Shown one piece after another: positions 32,064 through 42,800 of a DNA stretch of 64,000 nt; position 1 is the stretch's first letter, and each line of letters begins with the position of its first letter. The stretch covers positions 1-64,000 of the forward strand of contig JAKLMB010000020.1 in the NCBI GenBank assembly GCA_022813625.1, in the 5' to 3' direction. Source of the DNA: Aaosphaeria pasadenensis (lineage: Eukaryota > Ascomycota > Dothideomycetes > Pleosporales). The notes beneath the pieces are model-generated. The model had not been told where the DNA came from, made no database searches, and saw only the letters and a list, made by a program, of their open reading frames with translations. A program made the position numbers and the translations under genes.

Positions 32064-32434
32064 GATTATGTTACAGATTGAGAAGACAAAGAGAGAAGTA
32101 CCTGGGAATACAGAATATGCGAGACACTTGGTGTGGGTAGAGATGCTGTTGTTGCGAGAATTCTGCTCTCAACGTCCGTGCAGTCAAAGAGTGGGGTACA
32201 GTACAGGCTGGCTTTGCTGGCGCCTTTTAGCGAGCGATAAGGTCTACAATTGAAGTTATTTCCAGCCTGACTCATGCATAATCACAATGCCCGCCTGGTC
32301 AGGACTCATAACCTTCACATGACACATAGTAGTCTCTAATTCTAGATGTTGGGAAATCTTTTCAGCTATATTACAGGTGGCATGGCATGCTTTGACTTCA
32401 TACGACTTTTAAACTCACAACTGAATAATTCATC
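32064..32434. promoter_or_regulatory. Divergent promoter region, exchanger / SDR
   Basis: 371 bp between two divergent starts. It contains the unspliced 69-codon leftward frame mentioned under the exchanger. No operator recognised. Confidence 0.4.
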
Positions 32435-33499
32435 ATGGCAAGTATCGATGCTTCGCGATCATCTGCCCGGCAGTTGGTCTGGCTGGTCACCGGCTGCTCT
32501 TCTGGCCTAGGTCAGCAAATCGCGCTAGCCATCCTTGCCCATGGTGATTGTGTCATTGCTACCGCCCGCCAGCTCACTGATCTCGAATACTTGAATACAA
32601 TAGAAGGTGGCAGAGAGCGAGCTCACTGTACGACACTAGACGTGACCAATCCTTGCGATCGTATTCATGAGCAGTTAGAGAAAGCCATTGCTTACTTTGG
32701 TCGAGTTGATGTTCTTGTCAACAACGCTGGCTTCGTCGTCTCGGGAGTGTGGGAAGAAGTTAGGTACGGAAAACAACCTGCATTTGGAATGTCTATCAAA
32801 TGTAGGAGTTATTGACTGGGTAGTTAATATTTCCGTAGTGATGCAGAAGTACGCCAGCAATTCGAAACTAATTTCTTCGGGACCATGAAGGTGACACGCT
32901 GTGTGCTTCCATACATGCGTAACGCTAGATCTGGAGTTATCCTTTTTATGGGAAGCATTGCAGGATGGCATGGAGTAGGCGCTGGAGGGCCATATAGCGC
33001 TTCAAAGTTTGCAATCGAAGGTTTGCCCCGCCCATGTGATTCTGCCCCATTCAGATTTCTAAAACAGCTCCCAGGTGCTGCCGAGAGTTTATCGAAGGAA
33101 GTATCACATCTTGGTACTCGAACACATGTTCTGGTTCTGGGCCAATTTCGAACAAATATATTGGAAGAGTCACGAAAATGTGGCACTGTGGATTTGATAG
33201 GCATTCAAGAATACGATGCAATTAAGGCCGAGATGGTTGTCAGGCATAAGAAGACTCACGGTAAACAGCCTGGAGATCCAAAAGCCGCAGCAGAACGTGT
33301 ACTCGACATTGCGCGACTGGAGAACCTGAGCGAAAAAGAGAGAATAGGTCTTGGTCTTCGAGTTCCACTAGGGTCAGATGCTATTGATGTCATACAGTTG
33401 AAATGCAGTAAGACTCTTGACTCCCTGGAAACATGGGTAGATTTTGCGCACAGTACAGACTTTCCTATCTCTGAGCATTTACCTAGCTATGCAATGTAG
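32435..33499 (+). CDS. Short-chain dehydrogenase/reductase
   Basis: Three exons: 32435-32763, 32839-33020 and 33075-33499; 311 aa. The NAD(P) motif is VTGCSSGLGQ (about 18-27), then NNAGF near 97, then catalytic Ser in MGSIAG and YSASK as Tyr-x-x-x-Lys. The second intron (54 bp, GTTTGC...CCCAG) is a multiple of three and stays open. It is removed because the spliced product restores the family segment FAIEGAAESLSKEV. The length and C terminus match the classical SDR subgroup near 17-beta-hydroxysteroid and retinol-type oxidoreductases common in fungi. Substrate unknown. An intact gene, unlike the SDR relic at 17.3 kb. Confidence 0.88.
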
Positions 33500-33905
33500 A
33501 CTGTACTACTAATGAGTCGATTTTCTACAAGCCAGACGATATCCTTAGAGAATCATGGTACTTATTGGCATACAAACAAAATCCAACCCTTACGTGAAAA
33601 TGAACATGTTGATCATCGGAATCAATATTGGTATTTGCGGGTGATGACTGCTGGCTCCCCTTACAAGGGTTATAAATATGTCTGAAATGGTAATATGCGA
33701 TCTGGTAGTAATGCTGTTTATTGTGGTTAAGCTACCTTCGGAATCGCCTAGAGAAATATTACGTTGTCAGTCCAGTCTATCTAGTTGGCGATGCTATATA
33801 AATAACCAATCTCATTCCCCTTGTCAGCTGTCAATTGCATATTCAACGCCCATGCGTGTCTGCAAGCAACTCGGCCAAAGTATACACCTTCCGATGGACC
33901 TCAGT
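33500..33905. other. Intergenic, between convergent genes
   Basis: About 400 bp between the SDR stop and the GH43 stop. Nothing recognised; the frame at 33678 on the plus strand overlaps the GH43 end and lacks motifs. Confidence 0.5.
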
Positions 33906-35558
33906 CTATACCTGTTGCATCGTGAAACTTTCGACTGTTATTTGACCCCCAAGAGACTTTGTCGCGTGATTGAAAACGGCATAACGATAGCCTGTAAAGA
34001 ACTGCCATGCATTGGTCATCTTGAATGCCGGCCCAAGCTGTGCGAAATTTGAGCCATCCGTGCTGTACCAGAATGTCGATGTCCTCTGCACAGTTGTACC
34101 AGAAAATGCCGGAGTGATGTCTGCTTGAACGCGGAGCCAAAGACTTTTGGTCCCCGTAGGCAAACTGGGTCCAGTTGCAGCAACTACACCAGTAGAATTG
34201 GTGGCCCAGTTTGCATCTAAGCTCAGTGCGTTCACCATCACCAGTTTAGAGGCTGAGGATTCCTTGTGTATGCCAATGTAGGCTGCTTGATCGCGGAACA
34301 GAGCAGCCCCGGCACGATCACCATCTTTCATTTGGGTGATGTCAATCTTGAATGTACCGTGGGACTTGGGACCAATGATACGATGCGTCAGGGTATTTCG
34401 TGCATTGAATAAGTCAGTCGTTACGGTCACCGTCTGGAGATCCAAGCCTCCGGATCCTCCGCGAAGCTTCCACTTCGTGTCTTCAGGGTTGTGGTTCCAT
34501 TCCCATTCATGGCTCAGTGTAGTTCCTATGAATTTATCTGTTCCTACTGGCGGTGGTACCGTTTTGCTTGTCTGGACCGGAATAGGGTATGTTTTACCCC
34601 AAGCAGAGCCGTCCTTGACCAGTTCTGGCCAGCCATCGGAGGTCCAAGTCAAAGGAGCTGCGACCGGAATTCTACCCCCTGGAAATGAATCCATGAATGC
34701 GACATAGTACCATTTATTATCTTTCGTGTTGACGATGCCTCCTTGGTGGCTGAAGCCGGCATTTGGAAGTGGCCCTGAGATGCTATCCACAAGTATCCTC
34801 ATTTCATAAGGACCCCATGGACTCTTTGACTTCAGCACCCACTCGGCACTTGCGGGTTTAGTAACAAATATATAGTACGTGCCATTGATCTTATACATCC
34901 GGCTGCCTTCGATGTAAGTTTGATCCGGAGAGACGTAGACTTGCTGTGATTTGACCTCAGACTTGCCGTCTTTGCTCAACTGCGCGACCATGATGTTTGT
35001 TTTTCCATATGCAACATAGACAGTGTCGTCGTCATCAAAGAAAAGGCCGCAATCATAATAACACTTCGGAAGAATCGAAGACTGCGCCCACTTCCACTGC
35101 GCCACTTCACCACCAGCTTGACTGGCGCCGGTTTTACCAGTCTTGTAAATATAGGAGCTACCACCATCTATGCAACCAATCCAGTAAAACGAATCGTCGG
35201 TCTTTCGGTAGTTGAGACTACTAGCCCATATGCCCTTGACATATGCTCGGTTGGTAGAGCTGGTAAGATCGTATTTGCTGCCAAAGTCAAGCCTTGGCAC
35301 GCTGTGGGTGACTGGAGTCCAATTCACAAGGTCGTATGACTTCAACACCGGAGCGCCAGGAGAAAAGGCAAAGGTAGACGAGGAGTAATAGAAAACGTCG
35401 CCAACGCGAAGAACGTCGAGGTCAGGATAGTCTTCCCAAAGGACTGGGTTGGTGAATGTGTCCGCCATCAAAGAACTTCGGCGAACATCCGGTAAGAGAG
35501 CACATGTGCAAGTTTTGAGGATGACTGTCCAAGTTATAAGTCGACCGAAGAGCTTCAT
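33906..35558 (-). CDS. Secreted glycoside hydrolase family 43 (arabinofuranosidase/xylosidase type)
   Basis: Intronless, 550 aa from ATG 35558; an upstream in-frame ATG at 35717 adds 53 residues that would hide the signal peptide. Signal peptide about 1-20 (MKLFGRLITWTVILKTCTC). The five-bladed propeller (about 35-330) carries the catalytic-base block NPVLWEDYPDLDVLRVGDVFYY, the mid-blade Asp region CYYDCGLFFDDDDTVYVAYG, and the catalytic Glu in IEGSRMYKINGTYY. The C-terminal beta-sandwich (about 345-550) resembles the DUF1349/xylosidase C-terminal module. It would trim arabinose or xylose from plant cell-wall xylan outside the cell. No carbohydrate-binding module beyond the sandwich. Confidence 0.9.
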   Translation of the reverse strand: MKLFGRLITWTVILKTCTCALLPDVRRSSLMADTFTNPVLWEDYPDLDVLRVGDVFYYSSSTFAFSPGAPVLKSYDLVNWTPVTHSVPRLDFGSKYDLTSSTNRAYVKGIWASSLNYRKTDDSFYWIGCIDGGSSYIYKTGKTGASQAGGEVAQWKWAQSSILPKCYYDCGLFFDDDDTVYVAYGKTNIMVAQLSKDGKSEVKSQQVYVSPDQTYIEGSRMYKINGTYYIFVTKPASAEWVLKSKSPWGPYEMRILVDSISGPLPNAGFSHQGGIVNTKDNKWYYVAFMDSFPGGRIPVAAPLTWTSDGWPELVKDGSAWGKTYPIPVQTSKTVPPPVGTDKFIGTTLSHEWEWNHNPEDTKWKLRGGSGGLDLQTVTVTTDLFNARNTLTHRIIGPKSHGTFKIDITQMKDGDRAGAALFRDQAAYIGIHKESSASKLVMVNALSLDANWATNSTGVVAATGPSLPTGTKSLWLRVQADITPAFSGTTVQRTSTFWYSTDGSNFAQLGPAFKMTNAWQFFTGYRYAVFNHATKSLGGQITVESFTMQQV

Positions 35559-36412
35559 TGTGCGGGTCTCTGGAGGAGGTGCAGTGGGGCAATACGAGAA
35601 TCCAGCTTTGCGTGCTCTTTGAGTGGATTTAGAGGCTTGGAAACGATGATAAGAGCATCGAGGAACGTCTGACAGATAAGTTGCTGGTTTTTGAACCATG
35701 TTTAGTGCTGAAAGCACTAGGACTACAATTGCGCGTAAAAATATGAGAACATTTATTACCTTGGTCGTGATCTGCCGCGAACTGGCACGCTAATTGGTGC
35801 AGCTGGCGTCGAAATCCTCCGAAACGTGGGGCACGATCTACTATTCAGCCTAGTAGCTGCAGTTGATAAACAAGCCGAGACGAACTTTACTCCGTAAACT
35901 CAAAGACGGCAGAATTTTACTTGCACCACTCAGAAGAAGGCCTAAATGTTTCCATAAACTATTAAATTTTCATTCATGCCATTGCCGCAATCTTGAGAGT
36001 CTTGCGAGCAAAGATCCAAGACAACAGACCCCGATTCAACTTCTAAGCGCAAGAACGTGAGTAGTCCTGACTTGTGCCCAGTTACAGCTCTTGTCCACAT
36101 TCGCAGGTAAAATAACGCGTCGTACCCTGGGATTTATCCGTGCAGCGATGACAGCTCGTTGGCTGGTATTGGTAAAGATTGGGTTTGATTGAGTGAATGC
36201 ACTGAGTTTGAAAACTTACTGTTTTGGGGCATGGACTTCGCGACTCCAACTGACCTAACAATAGCAATTAACCTGAATGAGCAGGAGAAATGATTATGCA
36301 TATTTGAATTGAGCAAGTCAAAATTTCCAATTGTACGGTTGACGGTGCGTATTGCGGCATTCTATTAGTTTGGCGCGAAAATCTACATTAATGTGCTTTT
36401 GTTGGTGGCCCA
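35559..36412. other. Intergenic, GH43 promoter side
   Basis: About 850 bp between the GH43 start and the polyamine oxidase stop. Moderately A/T-rich; no gene-like frame, no repeat. Confidence 0.5.
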
Positions 36413-38071
36413 TCATTCGGAGCCGTTTACGATGAAACTGTTTACTGGCCATCCATTTGCAGCGTTGTACTCATCGACAGATGTAGTGCCATGTAGAACT
36501 TCGTAGTGGTTCATGTTGCCACCCACTGATGTGCCATTGATCTGTACGGTCTTCCCGAGCATCGAAGCAACTCGAAGACCGACCTCTTGGCCCTCGAACC
36601 AGGCACCGTGCAAGAATCCGAAGTATTGTGCGGAGTTTGCCTCGCCTGCGAACCAGACTCGATCGACGTTCGCCCGTAGATTCTGATGCTTCTCCAACGT
36701 CATACCAACAGGCCAATTGCTGTAGGATCCGAAGGACCATCTGTTCACGAAAAGAGTCAGCTTCGCCATACTTCTATTAGAGCGATAATGATGGACTTAC
36801 TCTTCCTGGCTCCATCTGGGGTACTTGAAGGCAATTGGTTCCGGAACGTCCACATCAGGGAACATAGCTCGCAGAACTTCCAGAGCTTCGGCTTGAGTCT
36901 GCTCAACTGGCTGCTGCTCAATTCTATACGATTGTGGTCCGACAACAGTGGCGAATATAATGTTGGAGCCTTCCAGGAAGCCTGGCGTCGATAGAGACTG
37001 CCAGACTGGATACCAACCGCGCGTGTCAGGATCTGCGTACAGGAAGTACTGAGTATCTTTATCCCAGAAGGTTTCGTTGAATTGCATAAAAATCTTAGTG
37101 TACGTTCCCATTTGGAATAGCTCAATGGCTTCTTGCTTCCACCTAGGCAAAGCAGGCGCGAATTCTACGATTTCGCTTTGCAGTACACCGACGGAGAACG
37201 TGACGATTGCGTGTTCCGCCTGGATACAGTCGTCGTTTTCGAGACGAACAATGACATCGGAATCCGAATACTCAATCTTTGTTACGGTGGTGTTGAGAAG
37301 AAGTCTCGAATCGTTTTGTTTTAGGAACTCGCTAGCTTCACCAATTACGAAGGCATTGAATCCTCGTTGGTCCCAAACTAAGTTGTTCTCATCGCTGAAC
37401 TGGTTGAAAGTCAAGTTGTTGCCAGCGACACCAAACACGAAGCTCGACACTTCCGGGGGATAAGCCGTTTCCCAGTCCCAACTCCACCACTCCACCGCCT
37501 GGGCACGCATGTCTTTCTTGGGCTTCCAGCCTGCCATACTCATGCCAGTCCGCGCATTTACATCCTGGAGGTTGTTAAGCAGGATAGATCCAGCGTCATC
37601 TTCGGCAATGTCATATGTAGCAGCCCATTCATCGAGAAGGTCCGAATAGTTGGCTGCTCCGTTTTGGTCGTAGGTAAGGATTGAGTCGTAGTTGGAGTAT
37701 GTATTACCCAAACCGTACTTCTTCGCCAACGTCCAGATTGGATTCTCTGGACCACCAGGTGAGCCTAAGCCCTGTACCCAATTCGCACCAAGCTCGACGG
37801 TGTACGGTGTTCCGTCTTCTTTCTGGCCAAATTCTGTGTGTGCAACCCTTCCACCGATGTAATCATTGCGATCGACAATGATAAAGTCGCTGACTGAGGC
37901 GTTATTCAAGGCTTGGGCCGCAGTTATACCCGCTACACCAGCGCCGAGTACTGCTACCTTGGTCTTTCGACAAGTATTTGAAGTGGATCGATCCAAGACT
38001 GCTCGCCCTTGGACTTCGACGGCGAAGATACAGGAGGCGAGAATGGCCAAACTTCTCATTGATTTTGGCAT
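36413..38071 (-). CDS. Secreted flavin amine oxidase (polyamine oxidase type)
   Basis: Two exons, 36801-38071 and 36413-36740, with a 60-bp intron; 532 aa. Signal peptide about 1-22. FAD-binding motif VLGAGVAGITAAQAL (about 41-55), then GGRV, ELGANWVQG, and the C-terminal flavin block VWFAGEANSAQYFGFLHGAWFEGQEVG. Several N-x-S/T sites are consistent with secretion. It would oxidise spermine/spermidine or related amines to aldehyde, amine and hydrogen peroxide outside the cell. The divergent neighbour is an amine/amino-acid permease, suggesting uptake of the products. A TATA-like TATATAAAAGG lies about 75 bp upstream. Confidence 0.9.
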
Positions 38072-38145
38072 TGTGCGATGAGAAGGCTGAAATAGAAGTG
38101 GTGATGTAGTGAGGCACAGGCTGCAGAGGTGGGGAATCGAACTGC

Positions 38146-38155
38146 CTTTTATATA
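38146..38155 (-). promoter_or_regulatory. TATA box of the polyamine oxidase gene
   Basis: Read on the minus strand, TATATAAAAGG lies about 75 bases before the ATG at 38071. It is a strong TATA element, typical of inducible fungal genes. Confidence 0.55.
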
Positions 38156-38905
38156 TGGTCACTGGCAGCAAAAACGTTATTTACGTATCACTGTTCGCAA
38201 TTACAGCATCTTGCTTATCACAGCAACTAACCCTTCGGCGGTGCATGGTGACGTTGTTCCCATTGGAGACTTTTACTAAATGAATGCAGTTGCTCTTGAG
38301 ATTGCTAATGCCTGTTCATCATGGTACATGAAATTGCGTACCACTCGGGCCGGTAACTAGTTTTAGTGCTCTTCCAAGATAGGCCCCAGGGCAAGCGGTC
38401 ATGAAGATCGGTGCCGGCCCTCACTAATCCAGGGAGCACCATTGCAGTTGCTGCCCCAGAAACTACTCGCAGACCTTCCAATTTACTTATCCAACCCGAA
38501 CCAAATCTTGGAAGCAAAGCTATAAGGGTCGTTCCCGGCAATATAGACGCCCAAATGACGGTATCTGGCGAGGTCAAGCCTTGCACTCATCGCACCGCGA
38601 AAGAGATGGCGTCCTAGTCGGGCAAGTACATGCGACCGATATGGGGTACAGTCAACCCGCGAGCGCGGCACAACGCGGGGTACATGCGACCACGAGGTGC
38701 TTCGGCGCGTTTAAGCTTATCATTCTCAGGAACTATATGGCTTCATTAATCGTATCTCTCGTATGCAATTGGGCCGTGCGTATCACTGAAGTACCATAAA
38801 CGCTAATTGCCGCATAGTACTAGACTTCCTTGGGCAGGTTTTTCGTCCACGTCGCGAGCAACACAAGGTTGAACAGATTGACCCTGATAATGCCTGACTC
38901 GATTT

Positions 38906-39103
38906 GTGTGCCCTATCTTTCCTATGTTGTTCCACATCAGATTGAGGTTCATAGCATACTCTTATCTGAGTGGCCCAAAAACTTTCCCAATCGAGATTAG
39001 CGAAGGACAAGCTCTCGGGATGCGGGGTAGCCTCACCCTCGGAAGCACGATTTCCTGCTTGATTGGGTTAGAGCATCCTGTGCCTGCCTGTGATAATGGT
39101 TAA
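38906..39103 (+). pseudogene. Possible MFS transporter fragment
   Basis: About 40 codons (RFIAYSYLSGPKTFPIEIS...GMRGSLTLGSTISC) loosely recall the TM10-11 region of sugar-porter MFS proteins, where a Y-P-x-E-I precedes R-x-x-G. Nothing upstream or downstream extends it. Very weak; may be chance. Confidence 0.2.
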
Positions 39104-39271
39104 CCTTACTACTGACCTACAATATTGATAGCACCACTACCTCCTAATCGGCTTTTTACGAGTAATATAACTACCCCCCAAGTAGGCTCCATGGGAAGTC
39201 CTTGTGTCTGAAACCTCTTTTAAAATTCACCCATTCATTCGGCACTCGATCCAGACGGGCCGACACCCATA

Positions 39272-40795
39272 ATGGAGAAACATCTGGACACGAACAAGGA
39301 TGAGTCGAAACTTGCCGAGCTCGGCCATGAGCAGTCCTTCCAACGAAACTTCAGTCGTTGGACTATGCTGGGACTGGCTTTCGCTATTCTGAACTCGTGG
39401 ACTGCTCTCGCTGCTTCCCTTTCTTTGGCACTACCATCTGGTGGACCTGTTGCTGTCATCTGGGGCCTGGTCACCGCAGGGATCTGCAACCTATCACTGG
39501 CAGCCAGCCTGGCGGAGTTCCTCTCCGCGTATCCAACAGCCGGAGGCCAATACCATTGGGTCGCGATGATTGCGCCTCCGTCCTTGAAGCGTGGACTTTC
39601 CTGGGTCACTGGCTGGATCAACTTGTTTGGATGGATGGCACTGGTTGCGACCAACAGCTCACTGTCCAGCACATTGGTCATAAATCTGATCTCGCTCATG
39701 CATGCCGATTACGTCTCCCAAAGATGGCATCTGTTTCTCATTTACATGGGAATCACGTTGTTTGCATTTTGCGTCAACGCATTCATGCTGCCATTGCTAC
39801 CGCGGCTCAACTCATTTGCACTTCTGTGGAGTATCAGCGGGTTCCTCATCATTTCTATTACGCTTTTGGCTTGCGCCACGCCAAACTACGCGACACCCGA
39901 ATATGTATTCGCGACTTTCATTAACACAACGGGCTGGCCGGACGGAATCGCTTGGCTTCTAGGCCTCCTTCAGGGAGGCCTAGGTCTTACCGGCTTCGAT
40001 GCAGTGGCACACATGATTGAAGAGATCCCAAACGCGGCATCAGAAGGGCCCAAGATCATGTTGGAATGCCAGTATATCGGCATTAGTACAGGCCTGATCT
40101 TCTTGATCGTGCTCTTGTTCACGTCAGGCGGCATGGAAAACATGTCCGCAATTACCGGGTCCGCTGCGGGGCCGTTGCTGGAAATATTCTACATTGCGAC
40201 AAATAATCGAGCTGGCGCAGTATGTCTTCTCATGTTTCCTTTGCTCTGTCTTGTATTCGCAGGAACAGCTTGTCTTACGACTTCTTCTCGAATGGTTTTC
40301 GCTTTCGCCCGAGATGGTGGCCTTCCGGCCTCTCGCTGGCTCTGGGAGGTTCATCCATCTCTGGATGTACCAATGAACGCGCTCTACCTAAACTTTGTAG
40401 TTGTCACAGTCTTCGGTCTCATTTACATTGGTTCACCCGTCGCATTCAATGCCATCATTGCATCTGCTGTGACAGCTTTGGGCCTCAGTTATGGAATTCC
40501 AGTCGCCTTGAATCTTGCCTACGGACGCTCTAGGCTTTCCGAGCGCGCATTCGTTTTGCCCGACTGGCTTGGATGGACAGCCAACATCATCGGACTCATT
40601 TATGTCATTATTACAACTGTCTTGTTCCTATTCCCTCCGGCAATTCCGGTCACCGGTACAACTATGAATTATTGTATAGTGGCATTCTCCATTGTCATCT
40701 TGATTTCGGCATTTCAATGGGTCATTGACGGGAGGAAGAACTTCCACGGGCCCCGTATCACTATTGCTGGGCTTGAACCCGTTGCTACTGCGTAG
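39272..40795 (+). CDS. APC-superfamily amino acid/GABA/choline permease
   Basis: Intronless, 507 aa, about twelve hydrophobic segments. The start of TM1 (NFSRWTMLGLAFAILNSWTALAASLSLALPSGGP) and the loop PTAGGQYHWVAMIAP are characteristic of the fungal amino-acid-choline transporter group (GABA permease, choline transporter). TTSSRMVFAFARDGGLP and the following VP-N segment are likewise conserved. A hydrophilic N-terminal tail of about 27 residues precedes TM1. It would import GABA, polyamine-derived amines, choline or an amino acid at the plasma membrane. Divergent from the secreted polyamine oxidase, which makes amine products outside the cell; a functional link is inference. Confidence 0.92.
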   Translation: MEKHLDTNKDESKLAELGHEQSFQRNFSRWTMLGLAFAILNSWTALAASLSLALPSGGPVAVIWGLVTAGICNLSLAASLAEFLSAYPTAGGQYHWVAMIAPPSLKRGLSWVTGWINLFGWMALVATNSSLSSTLVINLISLMHADYVSQRWHLFLIYMGITLFAFCVNAFMLPLLPRLNSFALLWSISGFLIISITLLACATPNYATPEYVFATFINTTGWPDGIAWLLGLLQGGLGLTGFDAVAHMIEEIPNAASEGPKIMLECQYIGISTGLIFLIVLLFTSGGMENMSAITGSAAGPLLEIFYIATNNRAGAVCLLMFPLLCLVFAGTACLTTSSRMVFAFARDGGLPASRWLWEVHPSLDVPMNALYLNFVVVTVFGLIYIGSPVAFNAIIASAVTALGLSYGIPVALNLAYGRSRLSERAFVLPDWLGWTANIIGLIYVIITTVLFLFPPAIPVTGTTMNYCIVAFSIVILISAFQWVIDGRKNFHGPRITIAGLEPVATA

Positions 40796-42481
40796 TTGAT
40801 GGCGATAGATTCGTGCAACACAAATCTTATAGTCATTTAGGGAATTTTACCACTGCAATTTATCTACTGCAGTTTAAATCCCACTTCAATGAAGTGCTGT
40901 CCCCAACTCAGGTATCCCATGATTGTCAAAGTTGATTGTCATGATCCGTCGCATCAGCTATGACTAGTTCAAGCACTGTCTTTCAAAGTTCAAATTGTTC
41001 TTTCATATCAAGTTAATACTTCAGTTTCACCATTTTGGGGAGGACACCTCAAAAAGAATGAAGGGGTTGACATGTCTTATGGTAACTCACCACCAATGGT
41101 CGACAACTGATTAAATCTGAAATGTACATTAGCGCACTAGACCGAATCAATCCCAAGATTGACGGGAGAGGAAGGCTTTCCGGGCTGTAACATCAAGAGA
41201 GGTAGTCTTAATAAGGTACGTGCCTGCTAACATGACCGTGCATTAGCTGATGACCACAGGGCGGCAGGCTTACGCTAAGTTGATACAGACACCAGACACA
41301 TTGTTAATTTGGTTCGAAAGCGCCGGTAGCCATATGCCCTACCCTTTATCAATCAATCCAAAGCAAAGGTGAATTGAAAGCGTGGAAAACGGCTTTGATA
41401 TATTTATATGACACTGAACGACAAAGGTCTAGTCTCCAGCCATGTTCCTCCCTCTTGATAAGATTTTAAATACAATGAAACCTTCACCATGTGTGAGATA
41501 ATAGAGCACCATTCAGAGAGGGAATATGTCGTGGCATACGGTGTAAGCGTGCAGTGTGTGCGGATCAATCAAGCCTGCAAAAGCCTCAGGTAGCATGTGA
41601 GAAGAGGAGTCCACGCGTGCAATGGTGGTCAGCATTCAAGTTCTCACATTTCCACAATCCTGTTTCTATATGTCAGTAGTTAAGAGGCCGGATTCGGAAG
41701 CTTATCTCTTTTAAAGTACGCTCTAAAGCAGGGTGGTTCACGGAGCGCGTCGTCTACAAGCGAGCTAGATCTCACTCATTCTTAACACTTTATTGATAGG
41801 AAATGTGCACGAGGCCACTCAGAATTATTCCAGGTATCAAAATAAGAACATTCTCTGAGCGATACTCGAGCATGACGTTATCCCTCTTATGGCGCGTACA
41901 TTAAGTGAAGGCGGAGCTTTGGGGAACTATTCGAGGAGATGCACTTGTCTGTGCTAGAACAAGTTGAGCTACTGGCCCCACTTTCTCGCTGTCGTCTTTA
42001 TCAGCAGGAAAGAAAAGCACTCAGGGTGCAAAGGATTATTATTCTCATTGTACAGAGAACATTCCCGGAAATGTGAACAACCTTTGTAGAATACCAATCA
42101 AACCATTGATTCCTCATCAAAGCAGCATGAATTGCAACGGCATATGACCTCAGAGTGTAGAAAGATGCATTTCTTCTGTAAGATTCTTTACAAAGCAAGA
42201 TCATGGAAAATATCGAATTCCTATCAAAGTGAGGTCTGCATATACGACATGCTACAATGGGACTACTTGTAGCATCGGATCGACCAAGGCGGCCTGTTGA
42301 TTTCAAAGCAAGAATGCGTTGTGAAACATGGGCGCTACTCGGTACCAACAAACCAACGCCTGTTTCGATCAGACCTCAATGACATCGTAGTTTGGACTCC
42401 ATGAAATGATAGCAGTCTATGTAAAAGAATCATTCCGAATCATTGTACTCACTTCATCTACACAGTACCTATGGACGCCGT

Positions 42482-42499
42482 CCGGGGTTTTTGCCCCGG
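42482..42499. promoter_or_regulatory. Perfect GC hairpin in the GST promoter
   Basis: CCGGGG, a six-base TTTTTG loop, then CCCCGG: a perfect 6-bp stem about 300 bp upstream of the GST start. It sits in a 200-bp G/C-rich patch (about 42470-42670). It could be a regulator-binding dyad; CCG/CGG half-sites are what Zn2Cys6 proteins bind. Confidence 0.4.
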
Positions 42500-42691
42500 T
42501 AGGCTGTGCGTTGTTGTTCGTAACACGGATGTTTATGAAGTGTCGGCGCTTCGGCGTAATCGCTCGCGCCCGCTTAGCAATTCGCGACCCACCTGCATGC
42601 TCCTCCTCCACACCACAGGGTGTGCGCAGTTCCGTTCCGTTACTATGTCAAGTTTCCATAATGCGGAGCGGAATTGACGGTACAGGCAATG

Positions 42692-42697
42692 TATAAA
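42692..42697 (+). promoter_or_regulatory. TATA box of the second GST gene
   Basis: TATAAA lies 109 bases before the ATG at 42801 and is followed by an A/C/T-rich leader (CATCATCAGTCACAATAATC). Confidence 0.5.
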
Positions 42698-42800
42698 GAG
42701 GTAGATAACAAGCTACATCTCAAGCATCATCAGTCACAATAATCACATCATCTTCACAATTTCAATTACTATTCTACAGCAACAAACACCATTCCACAAA

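Larger units (their letters stand above)
38072..39271. other. Divergent spacer, polyamine oxidase / APC permease
   Basis: 1.2 kb between two divergent starts. Besides promoters it contains a weak transporter-like stretch (38906-39103, listed separately) and a G/C-rich patch around 38600-38710 with several CGCG words. The leftward frame at 38305-38586 shows no family. Confidence 0.45.
40796..42800. other. Long intergenic spacer upstream of GST gene
   Basis: About 2 kb. The first 1.6 kb shows no gene-like frame on either strand (42001-42351 minus was read and dismissed). The last 350 bases hold a G/C-rich patch with a perfect short hairpin and a TATA box, listed separately. Confidence 0.55.

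Noticed and set aside
38305..38586. Minus-strand frame of 93 codons between the polyamine oxidase and the permease
   Set aside because: It has hydrophobic patches but no family pattern, and lies in a divergent promoter region.
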